The notes under the pieces were generated by a model, which ran no database searches, was not told the origin of the DNA, and was given only the letters and a program-made list of their open reading frames with translations. A stretch of 7,344 bases of DNA from positions 1 to 7,344 of the forward strand of contig JADHQX010000061.1 in the NCBI GenBank assembly GCA_016777745.1, written 5' to 3'. The first letter of the stretch is position 1. The number at the start of each line of letters is the position of its first letter. Below are positions 6,037 to 7,344 of this stretch, piece by piece. The stretch comes from Candidatus Pelagibacterales bacterium. GTDB lineage: Bacteria > Pseudomonadota > Alphaproteobacteria > Pelagibacterales > AG-422-B15. The position numbers and the translations under genes were made by a program.

Positions 6037-6537
6037 ATGAATGACAACGCGGGTTTACCCCAACGAGCACAAGTGCAATTTGACTGTAAGGGACGCGCCA
6101 CTGGAAAGATGCGCAACGATTTATACGTGATGATGACCCAACCTTTTGAAGAAGGCCCGTTTGTCATGGCAACGGATGAAGGGTCGTTTCACGGAGGTGA
6201 CGCATCAGCACCGCCACCGCTTGCATTGTTCGTCGCGGGTCTGACCGGATGCATCATGACTCAAATCCGCGCCTTCGCGAAACGACTTAAAGTGTCGATT
6301 GATGATTTGAACGTTGAAACCCGTGTCATTTGGGATTGGGAAGCCAAGGGTAAGGTTTATGAAACTGGACCCCATTCGTTTGAAATTGATATTTTCATTG
6401 AAAGCAGTGATCCTTTGGAAAAGCAGCTTGAGTTGGTCGCAGCGGCCCAAAAGGGTTGTTTCTTGGAGCAAACCCTTAGTCAGAAAAATACGATTATACA
6501 TCGACTAAAAACGTCTGACGGATGGTTCGAAGCCTGA
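6037..6537 (+). CDS. OsmC-family protein
   Basis: This 166-residue protein has the OsmC/Ohr fold. Two conserved cysteines are present: Cys72 in PLALFVAGLTGCIMTQ (61-76) and Cys141 in QKGCFLEQTL (138-147). These are the peroxidatic and resolving residues in peroxidase members of the family. DEGSFHGGDASAPPP (47-61) is the expected loop before the central helix. Length is slightly above that of classic OsmC (about 140). GAGAG (6022-6026) ten bases before the ATG serves as ribosome site. It is the last gene of the cluster and follows the SMP-30 remnant by 26 nt. Family knowledge points to thiol-dependent reduction of organic hydroperoxides, but OsmC-like proteins in catabolic operons may have other roles. 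A protective or accessory role is inferred. Confidence 0.9.
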   Translation: MNDNAGLPQRAQVQFDCKGRATGKMRNDLYVMMTQPFEEGPFVMATDEGSFHGGDASAPPPLALFVAGLTGCIMTQIRAFAKRLKVSIDDLNVETRVIWDWEAKGKVYETGPHSFEIDIFIESSDPLEKQLELVAAAQKGCFLEQTLSQKNTIIHRLKTSDGWFEA

Positions 6538-6895
6538 AATGCATTGACGCAAAATAGTTTTGTATGCCTCTGGAAGTGACCACATAAGATTTAAATACCG
6601 AGGTGGAATCACTGTAATCTAATCCCGAACCTGACAAAGCGGTCTCAAAAGTGGTCTTGAGGGAAGCTATACCACTGCTTTTAATTGTTTTATTGTAATT
6701 TTGGGGAGAGTTTTGGTGCCCAGAAGAGGACGTCGAACTTCTAATATTTCCATTTAATTACAGTTACTTATTTTTTATTTGAAATATAAAAGCGGTCCTA
6801 TTAGATCGAAGGTGCACCAAGTGTTTCACACACCAATTTAAAGCCAAACAGTACTGATACTCTCTTGGTGAGTGGCGTCAATTATTGAGCGCATA
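6538..6895. other. AT-rich intergenic stretch without recognisable genes
   Basis: Nothing convincing is coded here. No strong terminator follows the OsmC gene; the best structure is a weak CAAAA-TAG-TTTTG hairpin at about 6551-6563. A GTG at 6716 has a GGGGAG site (6702-6707) before it but opens only 13 codons. GCATAG (6891-6896) and CTATGC (6904-6909) form a 6-bp stem at the right edge, next to the repeat copy 2. Confidence 0.6.
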
Positions 6896-6949
6896 GATTT
6901 AGGCTATGCCAGTAATCTGATGGTTGTTCTTATTTGCCTGACAGTAACT
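6896..6949. repeat. Diverged repeat, copy 2 (partner at 298-351)
   Basis: This is the partner of the sequence at 298-351, with 37 of 54 identical positions and no gaps. The shared part ends shortly inside the 3' end of the small minus-strand ORF described next. In the forward direction it can be read from a GTG at 6872 as part of a 46-codon hydrophobic frame ending at 7010-7012. No ribosome site supports that frame. Confidence 0.5.
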
Positions 6950-7142
6950 TATATCGCAATATTATTATTTTTCCACGACACGCTGTATTTTCACATACTG
7001 CGTTTAATTGGCTAAGTTTTTTAAATTTGATTTGGGGATATTTTCTGACAAGCTCTGTAGTTGACCGTGTTTTTTTTAAACCGCATTTTTGGCAGTGTGA
7101 CAAAATCTCGGCCCCTATACTCGAAGCTGTATATAATAACAT
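6930..7142 (-). CDS. Hypothetical small zinc-ribbon-like protein
   Basis: This 70-residue frame carries CQKCG (Cys17, Cys20) and CENTACRGK (Cys50, Cys55), with a Ser/Leu-rich middle part and a Leu (48 to 50 region: NAVC) before the second pair. The layout, two Cys pairs separated by about 30 residues with LVRKYP in between and CRGK at the end, resembles small zinc-binding proteins common in Alphaproteobacteria. No function is known to me for them. The start ATG at 7142 has no nearby Shine-Dalgarno, and the frame stays open upstream without another ATG, so the true start is uncertain. The DNA is much more AT-rich than the operon genes, suggesting foreign origin or decay. An overlapping plus-strand frame (6934-7149) has no such motifs and is disfavoured. 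Confidence 0.42.
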   Translation of the reverse strand: MLLYTASSIGAEILSHCQKCGLKKTRSTTELVRKYPQIKFKKLSQLNAVCENTACRGKIIILRYKLLSGK

Positions 7143-7182
7143 ATTTTGATTAATTTTATCAGCCTTTTCGCGTTTTTTTAAA

Positions 7183-7228
7183 ACATTACGTACTGGCCCA
7201 GCGGGCCTGAAGCCGCGGTAATGTACGT
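7183..7228. repeat. Nested inverted repeats with a GC-rich hairpin
   Basis: ACATTAC (7183-7189) pairs with GTAATGT (7218-7224), and inside them GGCCC-AGC-GGGCC (7195-7207) forms a perfect 5-bp stem. An alternative pairing is ACGTAC (7188-7193) with GTACGT (7223-7228). The block is a GC-rich island in AT-rich surroundings. It has no T-tract directly after it, so it is not a typical terminator. Its role is unknown. Confidence 0.5.
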
Positions 7229-7271
7229 TGTTTAACGCGCATCTGTCTGGCTCTATGTCTGGCTGGAAAAT

Positions 7272-7302
7272 AAAAAAACACCCCGCGAAGTCCGCTAAGG
7301 TG
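7272..7302 (-). terminator. Intrinsic terminator downstream of the tRNA-like 3' end
   Basis: Read on the minus strand, CACCTT...(bulged A)...GCG (7302 down to 7293) pairs with CGC...GGGGTG (7287 down to 7279), with GACTT as loop. The stem has 4 Watson-Crick pairs, 2 G-U pairs, a bulge and 3 more pairs, and is followed at once by seven T (7278-7272). It lies about 10 nt after the CCA of the tRNA-like end, the usual place of a tRNA gene terminator. Confidence 0.75.
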
Positions 7303-7312
7303 CTGTTTTAAA

Positions 7313-7333
7313 TGGCTCCGGCGGTAGGGGTCG
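7313..7333 (-). tRNA. tRNA 3'-end fragment (Asn-like), possible attachment-site remnant
   Basis: On the minus strand the sequence ends CCTACCGCCGGAGCCA, which fits a T-stem 3' strand (CCTAC), a 7-nt acceptor strand (CGCCGGA), discriminator G and encoded CCA. From memory this matches the 3' end of alphaproteobacterial tRNA-Asn. Towards 7344 the tRNA pattern is lost: the T-loop is imperfect (TACGACC instead of TTCGANC) and the bases that should form the other T-stem strand are AAATA, which cannot pair. Only the last 20 or so nucleotides of a tRNA gene are therefore present, together with its terminator. Such a truncated end is what an integrative element leaves at an att site. The rest could not be checked because the window ends. 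Confidence 0.5.
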
Positions 7334-7344
7334 TATATTTTATA

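Noticed and set aside
6716..6757. GTG frame (VPRRGRRTSNISI) preceded by GGGGAG
   Set aside because: Only 13 codons long and without any recognisable continuation in the other frames.
6934..7149. 71-codon plus-strand frame opposite the zinc-ribbon ORF
   Set aside because: No recognisable motif, no ribosome site, and aromatic-rich composition expected of random AT-rich DNA; the opposite strand has the ordered cysteine pairs.
7211..7222. AGCCGCGGTAAT, identical to the 16S rRNA 530-loop region
   Set aside because: The match is 12 bases and the sequence on both sides is unlike 16S rRNA, so it is taken as chance.
7299..7306. GGTGCTGT, equal to the first bases of the proposed IS end on the left
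   Set aside because: The match stops after 8 bases and the site is explained by the terminator stem of the tRNA-like fragment.

Overview
The window looks like chromosomal DNA from a marine alphaproteobacterium, most likely Rhodobacterales (Roseobacter group). This is inferred from moderate G+C in the genes, the style of the TRAP transporter, cyclase and FAH proteins, an IS6-type transposase of the kind common in that group, and a tRNA 3' end of alphaproteobacterial type. The species cannot be named from the sequence.

Layout. Bases 1-246 are the C-terminal end of an IS6-like transposase that enters from the left; its probable right inverted repeat ends near base 297. A gene-free leader (298-449) with several small palindromes follows. 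Bases 450-6537 hold one co-directional cluster: a TetR-family regulator, a complete DctP-DctQ-DctM TRAP transporter, a cyclase-family metal hydrolase, a fumarylacetoacetate hydrolase (FAH) family enzyme, a 36-codon remnant of an SMP-30/gluconolactonase-like gene, and an OsmC-family protein. Junctions are tight (35-nt gap tetR-dctP, 4-nt dctQ/dctM overlap, 9-nt gap dctM-cyclase, 4-nt gap cyclase-FAH, 2-nt gap FAH-remnant), so co-transcription is likely. A terminator-like hairpin lies between dctP and dctQ. Bases 6538-7344 are AT-rich and mostly gene-free, apart from a possible small zinc-ribbon protein on the minus strand. At the right edge is a 21-nt piece matching a tRNA 3' end on the minus strand, followed by its own intrinsic terminator.

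How the genes may work together (inference). DctP would bind an unknown, probably organic-acid-like or cyclic solute in the periplasm, and DctQM would import it with sodium or proton flow. The cyclase-family enzyme would hydrolyse a ring, lactone or amide bond, and the FAH-family enzyme would cleave or decarboxylate the resulting oxo-acid. A lactonase (SMP-30) step appears to have been lost by deletion in this genome. OsmC would handle peroxide or reactive by-products. TetR would sense the substrate or an intermediate. The substrate is not identifiable from sequence alone.

The cluster is flanked by a mobile element on the left and a broken tRNA-like site on the right. It also sits between two diverged copies of a roughly 54-nt sequence, so it appears to lie in a rearranged, accessory part of the genome.
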